A stretch of 64,000 nucleotides of DNA from positions 117,499 to 181,498 of the forward strand of contig CAVTFG010000006.1 of the NCBI GenBank assembly GCA_963734015.1, read 5' to 3'. A program made the position numbers and the translations under genes. Position 1 is the stretch's first letter. Each line of letters starts with the position of its first letter. Of the stretch, positions 7,493 to 16,678 are shown one piece after another. The notes under the pieces are model-generated. The model was not told the DNA's origin. It did not search any database and saw nothing but the letters and a program-made list of their open reading frames with translations. The stretch comes from JALZKA01 sp963734015 (GTDB lineage: Bacteria; Actinomycetota; Thermoleophilia; Solirubrobacterales; 70-9).

Positions 7493-8452
7493 GTGATCCT
7501 CACCGTCACCCTCAACACCGCCGTCGACCGCACGGTGGCCGTTCCCAACTTTCGGCTCTCGCAGCGTCACCGCGCGGTCGAGTCCCAGACGATGGCGGGC
7601 GGCAAGGGCGTCAACGTCGCCCGCGCCCTGAAGCTGCTCGGACGTCCCGTGATCGCGACCGGCCTCGCCGGCGGGGCGACCGGAACGAGGATTCTCGAGC
7701 GCCTCGCCGAGGAGTCCATCCTGAACGACTTCACCCGGATCGAGGGCGAGTCGCGGACCAACCTCTCGGTCGTGGACCCGACGACAGGCGAGCAGACCGA
7801 GATCAACGAGCGCGGCCCTCGGGTAACGCCCGAGGAGGTCGACCTGTTCGTCGAGAAGCTGCTCTACCTGGCGCAGGGCGCGACGATCTGCGTGCTGGCC
7901 GGTTCCACGCCGCCCGGCACCGAATCCGACGTCTATGCGCGACTCGTCACCGAGCTGAAGACCCTCGACGTGATCTCGGTGCTCGACACGGATGGCGAAC
8001 CGATGCGCGCCGGGTTGCGAGCCGAGCCCGCCGTGGTCGCGCCGAACATCGGCGAGGCGGAGGAGGTCGTCGGCCACGAGTTCAACGACGCGGACGACAA
8101 GGCGATGGGGCTCACGGGCCTGATCGAGATGGGTGCCGGCGATGCGATCATCACCAACCCCGGAGGGTGCTCCGCGATCGTCGGCCGGGGGAGCGATCGC
8201 CGGCGCTTCGAGGTCCAGATCGAACAGCTCGAGCCGATCGCGGCGGTGGGCTCGGGCGACGCGTTCCTGGCCGGCTACGTGGCCGCGCGCTACGAGGGCG
8301 CCTCGCCTCGGGACTGCCTCGCCTACGGCGTGGCCTGCGGAGCGCAGTCCACGCAGCACTTCGGGGCCGGAACGCTCGACCCCGGCGAGGTCGAGCGGCT
8401 CCTGCAGCGCGTCCAGGTCGACGAGACCGACGTGCCCGCCGGGGTCGCCTAG
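7493..8452 (+). CDS. PfkB-family sugar-phosphate kinase, 1-phosphofructokinase-like
   Basis: Ribokinase-fold kinase of 319 residues that probably phosphorylates fructose-1-phosphate or tagatose-6-phosphate with ATP. N-terminal MILTVTLNTAVDRT, the GGKGVNVAR substrate loop near residue 35 and the C-terminal AAVGSGDAFLAGY anion hole with catalytic Asp are diagnostic of the FruK/LacC branch. No PTS or other fructose gene is nearby, so the substrate remains open. A rho-independent terminator follows 74 nt after the stop. Confidence 0.85.
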   Translation: MILTVTLNTAVDRTVAVPNFRLSQRHRAVESQTMAGGKGVNVARALKLLGRPVIATGLAGGATGTRILERLAEESILNDFTRIEGESRTNLSVVDPTTGEQTEINERGPRVTPEEVDLFVEKLLYLAQGATICVLAGSTPPGTESDVYARLVTELKTLDVISVLDTDGEPMRAGLRAEPAVVAPNIGEAEEVVGHEFNDADDKAMGLTGLIEMGAGDAIITNPGGCSAIVGRGSDRRRFEVQIEQLEPIAAVGSGDAFLAGYVAARYEGASPRDCLAYGVACGAQSTQHFGAGTLDPGEVERLLQRVQVDETDVPAGVA

Positions 8453-8525
8453 CCGCGGTTTACCGCTGTTATCATCGCCAGGACCTTGGATTCCCGGGTC
8501 CCCGCCTCGCAAATTGCGGATTCGC

Positions 8526-8549
8526 AGCCCCTTTCCGAGGGGCTTTTTT
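8526..8549 (+). terminator. Rho-independent terminator after the PfkB kinase gene
   Basis: A perfect 7-bp stem AGCCCCT/AGGGGCT with a 5-nt loop TTCCG is followed by six T. It closes the rightward run from HU to the kinase and separates it from guaB3. It is the only clear intrinsic terminator I see in the window. Confidence 0.85.
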
Positions 8550-8601
8550 CGTCCGTGAACAGACGTAGCCTGGGCCCTCTTAAACGAAGGAGCTGAATCG
8601 G

Positions 8602-9807
8602 GTGGAAGTCGAGATCGGTCGAGGCAAGAAGGGCAGGCGGGCCTACGGGTTCGACGACATCGCGATCGTGCCGTCGCGCAGGACCCGCGACCCTGACGAT
8701 GTCGACATCTCCTGGAACCTCGGGCCGTATCGCTTCGAGCTGCCGCTCCTGGCGTCCGCGATGGACGGCGTCGTCAGCCCGGCCACGGCAATCGAGCTCG
8801 GCCGGATCGGCGGCCTCGGCGTCCTCAATCTCGAGGGCATCTGGTCGCGCTACGAGGACGCGGACGAGCAGCTCGACCGCATCGCCGGCGCTCCGGCCGA
8901 GTTGGCCACCCGCACGATGCAGGAGGTCTACGAGCGCCCGGTCGACCCCGACCTGATCGCCAAGCGGGTCGAGGAGATCAAGGCGGCAGGGATGGTCGCC
9001 GCCGGCTCGCTCACGCCGCAGCGCGTGACGGACTTCTACGAGGTCGCGCTCGAGGCGGGCCTCGACATCCTGGTCATCCAGGGCACCGTGATCTCGGCCG
9101 AGCACGTCTCGACCAAGTCGGAGCCGCTCAACCTCAAGGAGTTCATCGCCGAGGTCCCGGTGCCGGTCGTGGCCGGAGGCTGCGCCTCCTATTCGACCGG
9201 CCTGCACCTGATGCGGACCGGGGCCGTGGGCGTCCTGGTCGGCGTCGGCCCGGGGGCCGCGTGCACCACGCGCGGCGTCCTCGGCCTGGGTGTTCCCCAG
9301 GCGACCGCGATCGCCGATGTGGCGGCCGCGCGCTCGCAGCACATGCTCGAGACCGGCGAGTACTGCAACGTGATCGCAGACGGCGGCATGCGGACCGGCG
9401 GCGACGTCTCGAAGGCGATCGCATGCGGCGCCGACGCCGTGATGATCGGCTCGCCGCTCGCGCGCGCCAAGGACGCGCCCGGGCGCGGCTTCCACTGGGG
9501 CATGGCGACGTTCCACCCCTCGCTGCCGCGCGGGACCAGGGTCGCGACGCTCCAGGACGGCACCGTCGAGGAGATCCTCCAGGGGCCGGCCCATGAGAAC
9601 GACGGCACCTTCAACCTGATGGGAGCGCTCCGGACGTCCATGGCCACCTGCGGCTACGAGGACATCCGGGACTTCCAGCGGGCCGAGGTCATGGTCGCCC
9701 CGTCGCTGCAGACCGAGGGCAAGCAGCTGCAGCGCTCGCAGTCGGTCGGCATGGGGTCGAACGGACGGGCCACCGTCGCGGCGGGGGTCGCCGTCTCGGA
9801 TGACTGA
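8602..9807 (+). CDS. guaB3: GuaB3-family IMP dehydrogenase-related protein
   Basis: TIM-barrel protein of the IMP dehydrogenase/GMP reductase superfamily, 401 residues. It lacks the CBS pair that full-length GuaB carries, which together with its length and the actinobacterial guaB3-guaA context points to GuaB3. The loop GPGAACTTR holds the nucleophilic cysteine, and the phosphate-site strands IADGGMRTGGD and GADAVMIGSPLA are intact. Expected role: purine nucleotide interconversion around IMP/XMP/GMP. An AAGGAG lies 10 nt before the chosen GTG start. Its stop overlaps the guaA start by 8 nt, so the two are co-transcribed. Confidence 0.88.
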   Translation: MEVEIGRGKKGRRAYGFDDIAIVPSRRTRDPDDVDISWNLGPYRFELPLLASAMDGVVSPATAIELGRIGGLGVLNLEGIWSRYEDADEQLDRIAGAPAELATRTMQEVYERPVDPDLIAKRVEEIKAAGMVAAGSLTPQRVTDFYEVALEAGLDILVIQGTVISAEHVSTKSEPLNLKEFIAEVPVPVVAGGCASYSTGLHLMRTGAVGVLVGVGPGAACTTRGVLGLGVPQATAIADVAAARSQHMLETGEYCNVIADGGMRTGGDVSKAIACGADAVMIGSPLARAKDAPGRGFHWGMATFHPSLPRGTRVATLQDGTVEEILQGPAHENDGTFNLMGALRTSMATCGYEDIRDFQRAEVMVAPSLQTEGKQLQRSQSVGMGSNGRATVAAGVAVSDD

Positions 9808-11449
9808 GGCTCCGGCCGAGGTCCCCGGTTCGGCCACCGCGGCGCGCGAGATCCTGGAGGGCGAGCCCGCCTCTCCCGAGACGCTCGAGGTCGCACCGCC
9901 GCGCTCCGCGCGCGAGGAGGTGCTGGTCCTCGACTACGGCGGCCAGTACTCGCAGCTGATCGCCCGGCGCATCCGCGAGTGCGGGGTCTTCGCAGAGCTC
10001 CTGCCCAGCGACACGTCACTGGAGGCGATTCGCGAGCGTGCGCCCAGAGCGCTGGTCCTGTCGGGTGGCCCCGCCTCGGTCTACGCCGAGGGCGCTCCGC
10101 CGCTCCGCACCGAGCTGCTCGAGCTCGGGATCCCGGTGCTCGGCATCTGCTACGGCATGCAGGCGATGGCGCTCGCGCTGGGCGGGCGCGTCGAGGGCGC
10201 CGAGTCGGGCGAGTTCGGCCGGACCGCGCTGAACCTCTCCGGCTCGGGTGGCCGGCTCCTGGCCGGCCTTCCGGAAGAGCAGCAATGCTGGATGAGCCAC
10301 CGCGACTGCGTGCTCGAGGCGCCCGAGGGGTTCGAGCCGCTCGCCGCCAGCCCCGGTTCGCCGGTGGCCGCGTTCGAGTCGGTCGAGCGCGGGCTCTACG
10401 GCATCCAGTTCCATCCCGAGGTCGTCCACACCCCGTACGGCACGCAGGTCCTGGATCGCTTCCTGCGCGAGATCACCGGCTGCGAGCAGCGCTGGTCGCC
10501 GGCATCGGTGATCGACGAGCAGGTGGAGAAGATCCGCGCCCGGGTGGGCGACGCGGAGGTGATCTGCGGCCTCTCGGGCGGCGTCGATTCAGCGACCGCC
10601 GCGGCGCTCGTCCACAAGGCGATCGGGGACCAGCTCACCTGTGTCCTGGTCGACCACGGCCTGATGCGAAAGAACGAGGCCGAGCAGGTGGTCCACGCGT
10701 TCCGCGACGAGCTCGGCGTGAAGCTCGTCCACGTCGATGCCGAGCAGCGCTTCCTCGACCGTCTCGCGGGCGAGGACGAGCCGGAGCGCAAGCGCAAGAT
10801 CATCGGCGAGGAGTTCATCCGCGTCTTCGAGGACGAGGCGCGCAAGCTCGAAGGGGCACGGTTCCTGGTCCAGGGCACGCTGTACTCCGACGTGATCGAG
10901 TCCGGCGGCGAGGGCCACGGCGCCGCGACGATCAAGTCGCACCACAACGTCGGCGGGCTTCCCGAGGACCTCGACTTCGAGCTGGTCGAGCCGCTCCGGA
11001 TGCTGTTCAAGGACGAGGTTCGCGCGGTCGCCACCGAGCTCGGCCTGCCCGACAAGTTCGTGTGGCGCCAGCCGTTCCCCGGACCGGGCCTCGGGATCCG
11101 CGTCGTCGGCGGCGAGGTCACCCGCGAGCGGCTGGACATCCTGCGCGACGCCGACGCGATCCTCCAGGAGGAGATCCGCGCCGCCGGCCTCTACCGCGAG
11201 CTCTGGCAGTCGTTCTGCGTGCTGCCGGTCGTGCGCTCGGTGGGGGTGCAGGGCGACGGGCGCACGTACGCGTACCCGATCGTGATCCGCGCGGTCACGT
11301 CGGAGGACGCGATGACCGCCGACTGGGCGCGGCTCCCTTACGACCTGCTGGAGCGGGTCTCGAACCGGATCATCAACGAGGTACCGGGAGTGAACAGGGT
11401 GGCCCTCGACATCTCGTCGAAGCCACCTGCGACGATCGAGTGGGAATAG
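9800..11449 (+). CDS. guaA: GMP synthase (glutamine-hydrolysing)
   Basis: Converts XMP to GMP with ATP and glutamine. The 549-residue protein has a class I glutamine amidotransferase domain (nucleophile in GICYGMQAM; His-Glu in FHPEVVHT), then the ATP pyrophosphatase P-loop GLSGGVDSATA, then the dimerisation domain with GDGRTYAYP and the C-terminal PPATIEWE. An extra N-terminal segment of about 35 residues precedes the amidotransferase strand VLVLDYGGQYSQL, so initiation could be internal; the overlap with guaB3 favours the listed ATG. Confidence 0.95.
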   Translation: MTEAPAEVPGSATAAREILEGEPASPETLEVAPPRSAREEVLVLDYGGQYSQLIARRIRECGVFAELLPSDTSLEAIRERAPRALVLSGGPASVYAEGAPPLRTELLELGIPVLGICYGMQAMALALGGRVEGAESGEFGRTALNLSGSGGRLLAGLPEEQQCWMSHRDCVLEAPEGFEPLAASPGSPVAAFESVERGLYGIQFHPEVVHTPYGTQVLDRFLREITGCEQRWSPASVIDEQVEKIRARVGDAEVICGLSGGVDSATAAALVHKAIGDQLTCVLVDHGLMRKNEAEQVVHAFRDELGVKLVHVDAEQRFLDRLAGEDEPERKRKIIGEEFIRVFEDEARKLEGARFLVQGTLYSDVIESGGEGHGAATIKSHHNVGGLPEDLDFELVEPLRMLFKDEVRAVATELGLPDKFVWRQPFPGPGLGIRVVGGEVTRERLDILRDADAILQEEIRAAGLYRELWQSFCVLPVVRSVGVQGDGRTYAYPIVIRAVTSEDAMTADWARLPYDLLERVSNRIINEVPGVNRVALDISSKPPATIEWE

Positions 11450-11476
11450 CCGGGCGCCGCGTCGGCGCCGACCGCG

Positions 11477-12007
11477 CTAGCTGTATCTATCCCACTTCTT
11501 GAGCTTGCGGGTGACGTCGGGGCGACCGTTCCAGTCGCCGCGCCACAGCTCGAAGTGGAGGTGGCAGCCGGAGGCGTTGCCGGTATCCCCGACCTTGCCG
11601 ATCTGCTCGCCCTTGCGGACGCGCTCCCCCTTGCGGAGCCGGGGCTTGCGCTTCATGTGCGCGTACATGTAGTCGCGCTTCGTGCCCTTGCCGTTGATGA
11701 CGATGTAGTTGCCGGCGCCGCCGTCGAAGTCGTTGTACTTCACCTTGCCGGTGCGGGCGGAGATGATCGGCTTGCCGCACCTCGCAAACACGTCCTGCCC
11801 CTCGTGCCCGCGGCCGGCGCCGTAGCCGTCGCCGTAGTCGTGCTTGGCCGGCAGCGGGAAGGTATGCCCGCCGGCGTCGTCACCGGTATCCCCACCGCCG
11901 GTGCCGCCGCCCCCGACCCCGACGCCCCCGTCTCCGGCCGTGGCGGTAGCCGCCAGCGCGCACAGCGTGGCGAGGACGGCGACCGGGGGGAGAAGTCGGC
12001 CCAACAA
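11477..12007 (-). CDS. Secreted M23-family (LytM-type) peptidase
   Basis: Predicted zinc metallopeptidase or peptidoglycan-binding factor acting outside the membrane. Start taken at TTG 12007 because it gives a clean signal peptide (LGRLLPPVAVLATLCALAATATA) and because a TATACT box lies 10 nt upstream; a much longer reading upstream is unconserved. A Gly-rich linker follows, then the M23 domain with its first ligands in GHEGQDV and the HLHFEL (HxH) motif near the end. About 176 residues. It is convergent with guaA and divergent from rplM. Confidence 0.82.
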   Translation of the reverse strand: MLGRLLPPVAVLATLCALAATATAGDGGVGVGGGGTGGGDTGDDAGGHTFPLPAKHDYGDGYGAGRGHEGQDVFARCGKPIISARTGKVKYNDFDGGAGNYIVINGKGTKRDYMYAHMKRKPRLRKGERVRKGEQIGKVGDTGNASGCHLHFELWRGDWNGRPDVTRKLKKWDRYS

Positions 12008-12017
12008 GAGCGGCGGC

Positions 12018-12023
12018 AGTATA
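12018..12023 (-). promoter_or_regulatory. -10 element (TATACT) of the M23 peptidase gene
   Basis: TATACT on the minus strand, 10 nt before TTG 12007. The spacing fits a leaderless message and supports that start over upstream alternatives. Confidence 0.5.
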
Positions 12024-12182
12024 GCGAAACGTGAGGCGGCAGTTAGCGAGCGCTCACACGCACTCACAATCAGGGCGCGCTCCGAACGTCCCGTGGGCGC
12101 TCGTCTATCATCATCGGCCCGCGCCGAGGCGAGATGCCTGGCGCGGTTTTCGCGCGGTCGGCACAGCCCTCCGCTTGTACGC

Positions 12183-12617
12183 ATGAAGACCTACGTAGCG
12201 ACACCCGAGAACCGCCAGCGCGACTGGTACGTCGTCGACGCCGAGGGCAAGAACCTCGGCCGGCTCGCGACCCGGATCGCCGACACCCTGCGGGGCAAGC
12301 GCAAGCCCGAGTACACGCCGCACTGCGACACCGGCGACTTCGTCGTCGTCGTGAACGCGGAGAAGGTCACGGTCACGGGCCGCAAGCTCGAGCAGAAGAC
12401 CTACTTCCGGCATTCCGGCTATCCGGGCGGGCTGCGTTCGCGCACCCTGGCCGAGATGCTCGACCGGAATCCCGAGGACGTCATCCGCAAGGCGGTCAAG
12501 GGCATGTTCCCCCGCAATCGGCTGGCCCGGGCGCAGCTCACCAAGCTCAAGGTCTATGCGGGCCCCGACCACCCCCACCAGGCTCAACAGCCGAAGCCGC
12601 TGGAGATCGAGACTTGA
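12183..12617 (+). CDS. rplM: Ribosomal protein L13
   Basis: Large-subunit protein (144 residues) with the full family layout: MKTYVATP start, DWYVVDAEGKNLGRLAT, the nucleotide-like GDFVVVVNAEKV strand, YFRHSGYPGGL and GMFPRNRLAR. ATG at 12183 gives the canonical N-terminus. The TGA stop shares its A with the ATG of rpsI, the standard L13-S9 operon. Confidence 0.97.
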   Translation: MKTYVATPENRQRDWYVVDAEGKNLGRLATRIADTLRGKRKPEYTPHCDTGDFVVVVNAEKVTVTGRKLEQKTYFRHSGYPGGLRSRTLAEMLDRNPEDVIRKAVKGMFPRNRLARAQLTKLKVYAGPDHPHQAQQPKPLEIET

Positions 12618-13453
12618 TGCAGGACGAACCACAGGACGAGAACGTGACCCCGGACGAGCCGACGCCGGACCAGCCCGAGGCTCCGGCGGGCGACGAGCCG
12701 CCCGCCGAGGAGCAGCCGCCTGCCGAGGAGGTAGCGCCCGAGCCCGCCGAGGAGGCGCCGGCACCGGCCGAGGAGACTCCCGCCACGGAGGACGCCGAGC
12801 CCGCGGACGCGCCCGCGCCCGACGAGTCCGGCGAGGCATCGGGCGACGCGCCTGAGGCGAAGCCCGAGGGCAAGGCGAAGTCCGAAGAGGCCGCGCCCGG
12901 CGCGGACCTGGAGCCGATCCGGCTCGAGGAGGAGCGCGAGCTCAGCGCCGAGGAGCGCGCCCGCGTGGAGGCCGAGCAGGAGGAGCAGCAGCGCCTCCAG
13001 GCCGAGGCCGAGGCCGAAGGCGCGGACGAGCCCGTGCGCGAGGGCGCCAAGCTCGACCTGGCCGCCGACGCGACGGTCCAGGCGACCGGCAAGCGCAAGA
13101 CCTCCGTGGCCCGCGTCGTCCTCACCCGCGGCGGCGGCGGCTTCAAAGTCAACAACCGGGCGCTGGACGAATACTTCCCCCGCAGCTTTCACCAGACCGT
13201 CGCCCGCCAGTCGCTCGCCACATCCGGTTACGAGGGCCAGGTGGACGTGAGCGTCCGGGTCCACGGCGGCGGCATCTCCGGCCAGGCCGACGCCGTTCGC
13301 CACGGGATCGCGCGCGCCCTGGTCGAGATCGACCCCGAGCTCCGTGGCGAGCTCAAGCGCCGCGGCATGCTCACGCGCGACGCCCGCGCCAAGGAGCGCC
13401 GCAAGGCCGGGCTAAAGAAGGCCCGCAAGCGGCCGCAATTCAGTAAGCGTTAG
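12617..13453 (+). CDS. rpsI: Ribosomal protein S9 with a 153-residue acidic N-terminal extension
   Basis: The last 125 residues are a complete S9: ATGKRKTSVARV, YFPRSFHQ, the GGGISGQADAVRHGIARAL core and the basic tail ending RKRPQFSKR that reaches the P-site tRNA. They are preceded in frame by about 153 residues dominated by Glu, Pro, Ala and Asp, with repeated PAEE/PAEE-like units, then a Glu/Gln-rich probable helical or coiled-coil stretch (AEERARVEAEQEEQQ). The frame is open from the TGATG junction with rplM and no ordinary start is better placed. Typical S9 is about 130 residues, so the extension doubles the protein. Confidence 0.93.
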   Translation: MQDEPQDENVTPDEPTPDQPEAPAGDEPPAEEQPPAEEVAPEPAEEAPAPAEETPATEDAEPADAPAPDESGEASGDAPEAKPEGKAKSEEAAPGADLEPIRLEEERELSAEERARVEAEQEEQQRLQAEAEAEGADEPVREGAKLDLAADATVQATGKRKTSVARVVLTRGGGGFKVNNRALDEYFPRSFHQTVARQSLATSGYEGQVDVSVRVHGGGISGQADAVRHGIARALVEIDPELRGELKRRGMLTRDARAKERRKAGLKKARKRPQFSKR

Positions 13454-13465
13454 CTTCAAGGCCGC

Positions 13466-14776
13466 ATGGCCAAGAAGCTGTTCGGAACCGACGGCGTTCG
13501 GGGCGTCGCGGGGGAGAAGCTGACAGCGGAGCTCGCGGTCGCGCTCGGCCGCGCAGCGGCGGCTGAGGCGCAGGCGGAGCGTCCGCAGGTGCTGATCGTC
13601 CGCGATACGCGCGAGTCCGGGCCGATGCTCGAGTCCGCTCTGGCCGCCGGCATCTCTCAGGGCGGCGGCGACGCGCTCATCGCCGGCGTCGTCCCCACCC
13701 CGGCCGCATCGATCCTGGTCCGCCGGCTCGGGCTGGACCTGGCGGTCGTGGTGTCCGCCTCGCACAACCCGTGGCGCGACAACGGCATCAAGTTCTTCGG
13801 GCGCGACGGCACCAAGCTCCCCGACGCCTCCGAGGAGCGCGTCGAGGCCTCGGTTGCGTCCGTCCCGGGGCCGCCCCGGGCGCTGGGCGCCATCCGCGAG
13901 CTCCACGGAGCATTCGACGACTATCTGCGCGAGCTCGAGGGTGCGTTCCGGTTCGACCTGTCCGGGGTTCGCGTCGTGCTCGACTGCGCAAACGGGTCCA
14001 CCCACCGCGCCGCGCCCGCCGCCTTCGAGCGGCTCGGAGCGGAGGTGGAGGTGCTCTGCGCCGACCCGGACGGCCGCAACATCAACGAGCGCTGCGGCTC
14101 GACCCATCCCGAGAGCCTCGCCGAGCGGGTCGTCGCGTCGGGGGCCGATTTGGGCTTCGCCTACGACGGCGACGGCGACCGCGTGATCGCGGTCGACGCC
14201 GGCGGCACGGTGCGCGACGGAGACGAGATGATCGCCCTGATCGCTACGCAACTGCGGGACACGGGGGCGCTCGGTGGCGGGGTCGCCGTGACCGTGATGT
14301 CGAACTACGGCTTCCACTCGGCGATGGCGGAGGCCGGCATCGAGGTCGCGACGACGCCGGTCGGCGACCGGCACGTGTCGTTCGAGCTCGACCGGCGCGG
14401 CTGGACGCTCGGCGGCGAGCAGTCGGGCCACGTGATCTGGACCGGCTTCGCTCCCACCGGCGACGGCATCGCGGCCTCGCTCCTCGTGGCGCGCGCCCTC
14501 GGTGGCCGCCCGCTCGCGGACGCCATCCCGATGACGAAGCTCCCCCAGACACTGGTGAATGTCGAGGTCGCGGACCAAGACGCGGTTGAGGACGCCTCGG
14601 AGCTCTGGTCCGAGGTCGAGCGGGAGGGCGCCGGCCTCGAGGGCCGCGGCCGCGTGCTGGTGCGTCCGTCGGGCACCGAGCCACTCGTGCGGGTGATGGT
14701 CGAGGCGCCCGAGCAGTCCGAAGCCGACGACGTGGCCGGGCGGCTGGTCGCGGTCGTGAAGCGCGAGCTGAGCTAA
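13466..14776 (+). CDS. glmM: Phosphoglucosamine mutase
   Basis: Interconverts glucosamine-6-P and glucosamine-1-P for UDP-GlcNAc and peptidoglycan synthesis. The 436-residue protein has all alpha-D-phosphohexomutase signatures in order: FGTDGVRG, the phosphoserine loop VSASHNP, the Mg-binding DGDGDR, the sugar loop GEQSGH and the phosphate loop RPSGTEP. ATG at 13466 lies 12 nt after rpsI, and glmS follows 30 nt downstream, so the amino-sugar pair shares transcription. Confidence 0.97.
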   Translation: MAKKLFGTDGVRGVAGEKLTAELAVALGRAAAAEAQAERPQVLIVRDTRESGPMLESALAAGISQGGGDALIAGVVPTPAASILVRRLGLDLAVVVSASHNPWRDNGIKFFGRDGTKLPDASEERVEASVASVPGPPRALGAIRELHGAFDDYLRELEGAFRFDLSGVRVVLDCANGSTHRAAPAAFERLGAEVEVLCADPDGRNINERCGSTHPESLAERVVASGADLGFAYDGDGDRVIAVDAGGTVRDGDEMIALIATQLRDTGALGGGVAVTVMSNYGFHSAMAEAGIEVATTPVGDRHVSFELDRRGWTLGGEQSGHVIWTGFAPTGDGIAASLLVARALGGRPLADAIPMTKLPQTLVNVEVADQDAVEDASELWSEVEREGAGLEGRGRVLVRPSGTEPLVRVMVEAPEQSEADDVAGRLVAVVKRELS

Positions 14777-14806
14777 CACCACGTCCCGTACCCTTAACTG
14801 CCTTCT

Positions 14807-16672
14807 ATGTGCGGAATCGTGGGATATGTGGGGAAGAGGCCGTGCCGTGATCTGCTGATCAACGGCCTCCAGAAGCTCGAGTACCGCGGCTACGACTCGG
14901 CCGGGATCTCGCTGCTCGCGGACGGCGAGATCGACACGGTCAGGGCCGTCGGGAACCTGGCGAACCTCCGCGAGGCGGTCGGCATGGGCTCGAACGGCGC
15001 CGGGGACGGCGCCGTGGCGCTCGCGGCGCCGCCGGCGACGATCGGCCTCGCCCACACGCGCTGGGCGACCCACGGCCGCGTCACCGAGGAGAACGCCCAC
15101 CCGCACGGCGACTGCTCCGATTCCGTGCACATCGTCCTCAACGGAATCGTCGAGAACCACTCGGAGCTCCGCCAGCAGCTGCGCGACGAGGGTCATGTCT
15201 TCAGCTCCGAGACCGACGCCGAGATCGTCGCCCACCTGATCGAGAAGCACTACGACGGCGACCTGACCGCGGCGGTCCGCGCGGCGTTCGGCGACCTTCG
15301 CGGGCACTACGCGTTCGCCGCGATGCACGCCGAGCACCCGGACACGCTCGTGGCCGCCCGCCAGGAATGCCCGCTGATCGTCGGCGCGGGCGACGGCGAG
15401 ACGTTCATCGCGTCGGCGATCCCGGCCTTCCTTGCCGAGACCCGGCAGGCGCTCCCGGTCGAGAACGGCGAGCTCGTGACCGTTACGCCTGAGGGGGCGA
15501 CGATCACGGACGCGGCGGGGGAGCCGATCCAGCGCGAGCTCGAGGAGGTCCTCTGGGACCAGGACGCCGCCGAGAAGGGCGGCTACGCGACCTTCATGCG
15601 CAAGGAGATCGACGAGCAGCCGGACTCGGTCGCGGAGACGATCGCCGACCGCCTGCCGTCGCAGGGCAGGGTGGACCTCTCGGAGCTCGAGCTCGACCCC
15701 GAGTTCGTCAGGAACATGCGCCGGATCGTGATCGTGGCGTGCGGCACCAGCTACCACGCAGGGCTGGTGGGCCGCTACGCGATCGAGCAGTGGGCACGGG
15801 TACCCGTCGAGATGGACATCGCCTCGGAATACCGCTACCGCGAGCCCGTCGTGTCCTCCGAGGACCTGGTCATCGGGATCACGCAGTCCGGCGAGACCGC
15901 CGACACCCTCGCCGCGATGCGCCTCGCGCGCGAGAACGGGGCGACCGTGCTCGCGCTCACCAACATCATGGGCAGCCAGGCCACCCGCGACGCGGACGCC
16001 GTCCTCTACACGCGCGCCGGGATCGAGATCGGCGTGGCCGCCACGAAGACCTTCGTCAGCCAGGTCGCGGCCATGTACCTGCTCGGCCTCTGGGTGGCCC
16101 AGCAGCGCGGCACGCTCGAGCACGACCGGATCGCGGAGCTGATTGCCGAGCTCAAGCAACTGCCGCGCAAGATCCAGGAGACGCTGGATTCGGTCGAGGA
16201 CGGCGTGAAGGCCATCGCGCGGGCCGAGAAGGACGGCACGTTCTTCCTCTACCTCGGGCGCAACATCGGCCTGCCGGTCTGTCTCGAGGGCGCATTGAAG
16301 ATGAAGGAGATCTCCTACATCCCCTCCGACGCCTACGCCGCGGGCGAGATGAAGCACGGGCCGATCGCGCTGCTCGACGAGTCGACCCCGGTCGTGTGCG
16401 TCGCCACCGACAGCCCGATCCTGGACAAGATGCTCTCGAACGTGGAGGAGGTGCGGGCTCGCGGAGCCGACGTGATCGCGATCGCCACCGAAGGCACCTC
16501 GCGCGTGCACGAGATCTCCGACCTCGTGATCGAAGTGCCGCGCACGGATTGGCTCCTGCAGCCGATGGTGGCGATCGTCCCGCTGCAGCTACTGGCCTAC
16601 CACGTCGCGCGGATGCGCGGCCTGAACGTGGACCAGCCGCGCAACCTCGCCAAGACCGTCACCGTCGAGTAG
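14807..16672 (+). CDS. glmS: Glutamine-fructose-6-phosphate aminotransferase (isomerising)
   Basis: First committed step of hexosamine synthesis: fructose-6-P plus glutamine to glucosamine-6-P. It starts MCGIVGYVG, so Cys2 becomes the N-terminal nucleophile after methionine removal. The amidotransferase domain has THGRVTEENAHPH, and two SIS isomerase domains follow (CGTSYHAG, TQSGETADT, KTFVSQV). It ends with QPRNLAKTVTVE, the conserved tail. 621 residues, normal. No glmS ribozyme is apparent in the 30-nt upstream gap. Confidence 0.97.
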   Translation: MCGIVGYVGKRPCRDLLINGLQKLEYRGYDSAGISLLADGEIDTVRAVGNLANLREAVGMGSNGAGDGAVALAAPPATIGLAHTRWATHGRVTEENAHPHGDCSDSVHIVLNGIVENHSELRQQLRDEGHVFSSETDAEIVAHLIEKHYDGDLTAAVRAAFGDLRGHYAFAAMHAEHPDTLVAARQECPLIVGAGDGETFIASAIPAFLAETRQALPVENGELVTVTPEGATITDAAGEPIQRELEEVLWDQDAAEKGGYATFMRKEIDEQPDSVAETIADRLPSQGRVDLSELELDPEFVRNMRRIVIVACGTSYHAGLVGRYAIEQWARVPVEMDIASEYRYREPVVSSEDLVIGITQSGETADTLAAMRLARENGATVLALTNIMGSQATRDADAVLYTRAGIEIGVAATKTFVSQVAAMYLLGLWVAQQRGTLEHDRIAELIAELKQLPRKIQETLDSVEDGVKAIARAEKDGTFFLYLGRNIGLPVCLEGALKMKEISYIPSDAYAAGEMKHGPIALLDESTPVVCVATDSPILDKMLSNVEEVRARGADVIAIATEGTSRVHEISDLVIEVPRTDWLLQPMVAIVPLQLLAYHVARMRGLNVDQPRNLAKTVTVE

Positions 16673-16678
16673 CCGTAG

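Noticed and set aside
8453..8525. Structured intergenic stretch before guaB3 as a riboswitch or small RNA
   Set aside because: Apart from the terminator I could not match any known riboswitch or RNA core; small stems are expected by chance.
11449..11476. GGCGCC-GCGTC-GGCGCC hairpin between guaA and the M23 gene as a terminator
   Set aside because: GC-only self-complementary hexamers are expected often at this base composition and there is no T-run.
13412..16510. A 1032-codon open frame on the minus strand across rpsI, glmM and glmS
   Set aside because: It is antisense to three well-conserved genes, has the His/Arg/Asp-rich composition of a GC-rich shadow frame, and shows no recognisable motif.
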